A stretch of 64,000 bases of DNA from Paraburkholderia sp. CNPSo 3272 (GTDB taxonomy: Bacteria; Pseudomonadota; Gammaproteobacteria; Burkholderiales; Burkholderiaceae): positions 1 to 64,000 of the forward strand of contig NZ_JAMBPQ010000027.1 in assembly GCF_024206495.1 (NCBI RefSeq). The letters run 5' to 3'. The notes beneath the pieces are model-generated. The model did no database searches, was not told where the DNA came from, and saw nothing but the letters and a program-made list of their open reading frames with translations. Below, piece after piece: positions 62,972 to 64,000 of the stretch. The position numbers and the translations under genes were made by a program. How positions within the stretch are numbered: the stretch's first letter is position 1; each line of letters begins with the position of its first letter.

Positions 62972-63751
62972 ATGAACCAGGCAATCCTGAATGATCGTCA
63001 TGCGGTCGTGACCGGCGGCGGCAGCGGCATCGGCGCGGCGACGGCCGCCGCGCTCCTGCATGCCGGCGCACGCGTCACGCTGATGGGCCGCGACGCCGCG
63101 CGGCTCGACGCCCAGCGTGCCGCGCTCGGCGGCGGCGAGAACGTAGCTTGCGTGAGCGTCGATATCGCCGACGAAGACGCTGTGAACGCCGCGTTCGCGC
63201 GTACGGCGCAAACGCTCGGCGCCGTCGATATCCTCGTGAACAACGCGGGCCAGGCTCAAGCCGCGCCATTCACGCAAACCGACCTCGCGCTGTGGAAGCG
63301 CATGCTCGACGTGAATCTCACCGGCGCATTCCTGTGCACGCGCGCGGTGCTGCCCGGCATGCTCGCGCGCAAGGCCGGACGCATCGTCAATGTCGCGAGC
63401 ACGGCGGCCCAGGTCGGCTACCCGTATGTCGCCGCCTATTGCGCCTCGAAACATGGCGTGATCGGTATGACGCGCGCGCTCGCGCTAGAAGTGGCCACGC
63501 AAGGCGTGACCGTGAACGCCGTGTGCCCCGGCTACACGGAAACGGAACTGCTGCAGGCGTCGCTCGAACAGATCACGCGCAAGACTTCGCGCAGCGAAGC
63601 CGAAGCGCGCAGCATTCTCGTGCGCCATAACCCGCAGCAGCGTTTCGTCATGCCGGAAGAAGTCGCCAACGCCGTGCTGTGGCTGTGCGCGCCTGGATCG
63701 TCCGCGATCACGGGCCAGTCCATATCCGTTTCCGGTGGAGAAATCACATGA
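62972..63751 (+). CDS. SDR-family oxidoreductase
   Basis: 259 residues. VVTGGGSGIGAATAAALL, LVNNAGQAQAAPFTQTDLAL, catalytic Ser in IVNVASTAAQVGY and Tyr-x-x-x-Lys in AAYCASKHGVIG, VCPGYTETELL, and the end SAITGQSISVSGGEIT. Probably a 3-hydroxyacyl-CoA dehydrogenase acting after the ring-modifying enzyme. It starts 2 bp after the monooxygenase stop and overlaps the MarR gene by 4 bp. Confidence 0.9.
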   Translation: MNQAILNDRHAVVTGGGSGIGAATAAALLHAGARVTLMGRDAARLDAQRAALGGGENVACVSVDIADEDAVNAAFARTAQTLGAVDILVNNAGQAQAAPFTQTDLALWKRMLDVNLTGAFLCTRAVLPGMLARKAGRIVNVASTAAQVGYPYVAAYCASKHGVIGMTRALALEVATQGVTVNAVCPGYTETELLQASLEQITRKTSRSEAEARSILVRHNPQQRFVMPEEVANAVLWLCAPGSSAITGQSISVSGGEIT

Positions 63752-64000
63752 CATCGCCCGCATGCACGCGCAAGAACGCCCCCGTGAAGGCCGCAACGAA
63801 AGCGCCGCGCAAGGGCGTCGAAAAGCCTGCGGAGAATGTCGTCGACATGGAAATGAGCACGGGCGCCGACAGCCACATGGGCCTGCGCCTGTGGCTGCGC
63901 CTGCTCACCACGACGAATCTGGTGCAGGCCGAGCTGCGCCGCCGCCTGCGCGTCGAGTTCGACACGACGCTGCCGCGCTTCGACCTGATGGCGCAGCTCG
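63748..64000 (+). CDS. MarR-family transcriptional regulator, cut by the window end
   Basis: The first 84 codons are present. After a Lys/Ala-rich start (NAPVKAATKAPRKGVEK) the MarR N-terminal helix pattern appears: GLRLWLRLLTTTNLVQAELR, RRLRVEFDTTLPRFDLMAQL. Start ATG overlaps the SDR stop (atga) and is preceded by ggtggaga. MarR proteins next to aromatic-CoA pathways usually repress them and respond to the CoA thioester; the inverted repeat at 60545-60568 is its likely site. Confidence 0.85.
   Translation, partial: MTSPACTRKNAPVKAATKAPRKGVEKPAENVVDMEMSTGADSHMGLRLWLRLLTTTNLVQAELRRRLRVEFDTTLPRFDLMAQL

Noticed and set aside
1..64000. CRISPR arrays, tRNA or rRNA genes
   Set aside because: No regularly spaced repeats and no tRNA- or rRNA-like segments were noticed, including next to the recombinase gene.

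Overview
The window is high-GC DNA with dense, mostly co-directional operons. Bacterioferritin, ChrA, a complete cyoABCD, OpgC, a ProQ/FinO-domain protein, a Burkholderia-type porin and many aromatic, fatty-acid and sugar catabolic genes point to a soil or plant-associated betaproteobacterium, most likely Paraburkholderia, Caballeronia or Burkholderia. The large number of catabolic modules and the mobile-element debris suggest a secondary replicon or an accessory region; that is inference from content only.

Layout. 0.2-6.7 kb: a 3'-truncated MFS transporter behind a LysR regulator, then an operon of two DUF1254/DUF1214 exported proteins and an outer-membrane channel of the phenol MetA/SphA type. 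7.1-9.0 kb: nested IS remnants (two different IS5-family fragments around a decayed IS6-family element whose terminal repeats are still visible). 9.1-13.1 kb: 3-hydroxyacyl-CoA dehydrogenase plus thiolase, a PAP2 phosphatase behind a PmrA-like box, and a signal-bearing beta-carbonic anhydrase. 13.4-15.7 kb: a complete tyrosine recombinase, a peptidase-S51-like fragment and the last codons of a second, lost recombinase. 15.8-17.7 kb: bacterioferritin and ChrA.

17.7-27.2 kb is the most interesting block: a nine-gene minus-strand unit running GntR regulator, MtnK, MtnA, FucA-like class II aldolase, sugar ABC importer (binding protein, ATPase, permease), DhaK, DhaL. MtnK + MtnA + class II aldolase is the gene set of the DHAP shunt that turns 5-methylthioribose or 5-deoxyribose into DHAP plus an aldehyde. 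Here it is joined to its own importer and to a DhaKL-type kinase, under a regulator preceded by a perfect 18-bp palindrome. I read it as a dedicated uptake-and-use system for 5-modified pentoses or a related sugar.

27.3-31.2 kb: MarC protein, a PBP4/7-type peptidase gene interrupted by an amber codon inside its SxxK motif, a histidine phosphatase and a porin. 31.3-36.7 kb: a TauD/TfdA dioxygenase - ALDH - GMC oxidoreductase - MFS module that oxidises an unknown substrate. 36.9-45.2 kb: an acyl-CoA ligase, SCP-x thiolase, paired MaoC proteins, SDR and three acyl-CoA dehydrogenases forming a complete beta-oxidation set for an unusual acid, with a divergent MalT/LuxR regulator whose DNA-binding domain is out of frame, and a hotdog thioesterase. 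48.9-53.3 kb: CsbD protein and cytochrome bo3 oxidase. 53.4-60 kb: MocR-type regulator, class I aldolase, lytic transglycosylase, ProQ/FinO protein, SDR and OpgC. 60.5-64 kb: a monooxygenase/OYE fusion of the 2-aminobenzoyl-CoA / salicylyl-CoA type with an SDR and a MarR regulator (cut by the window end), driven by a near-consensus promoter that overlaps an inverted repeat.
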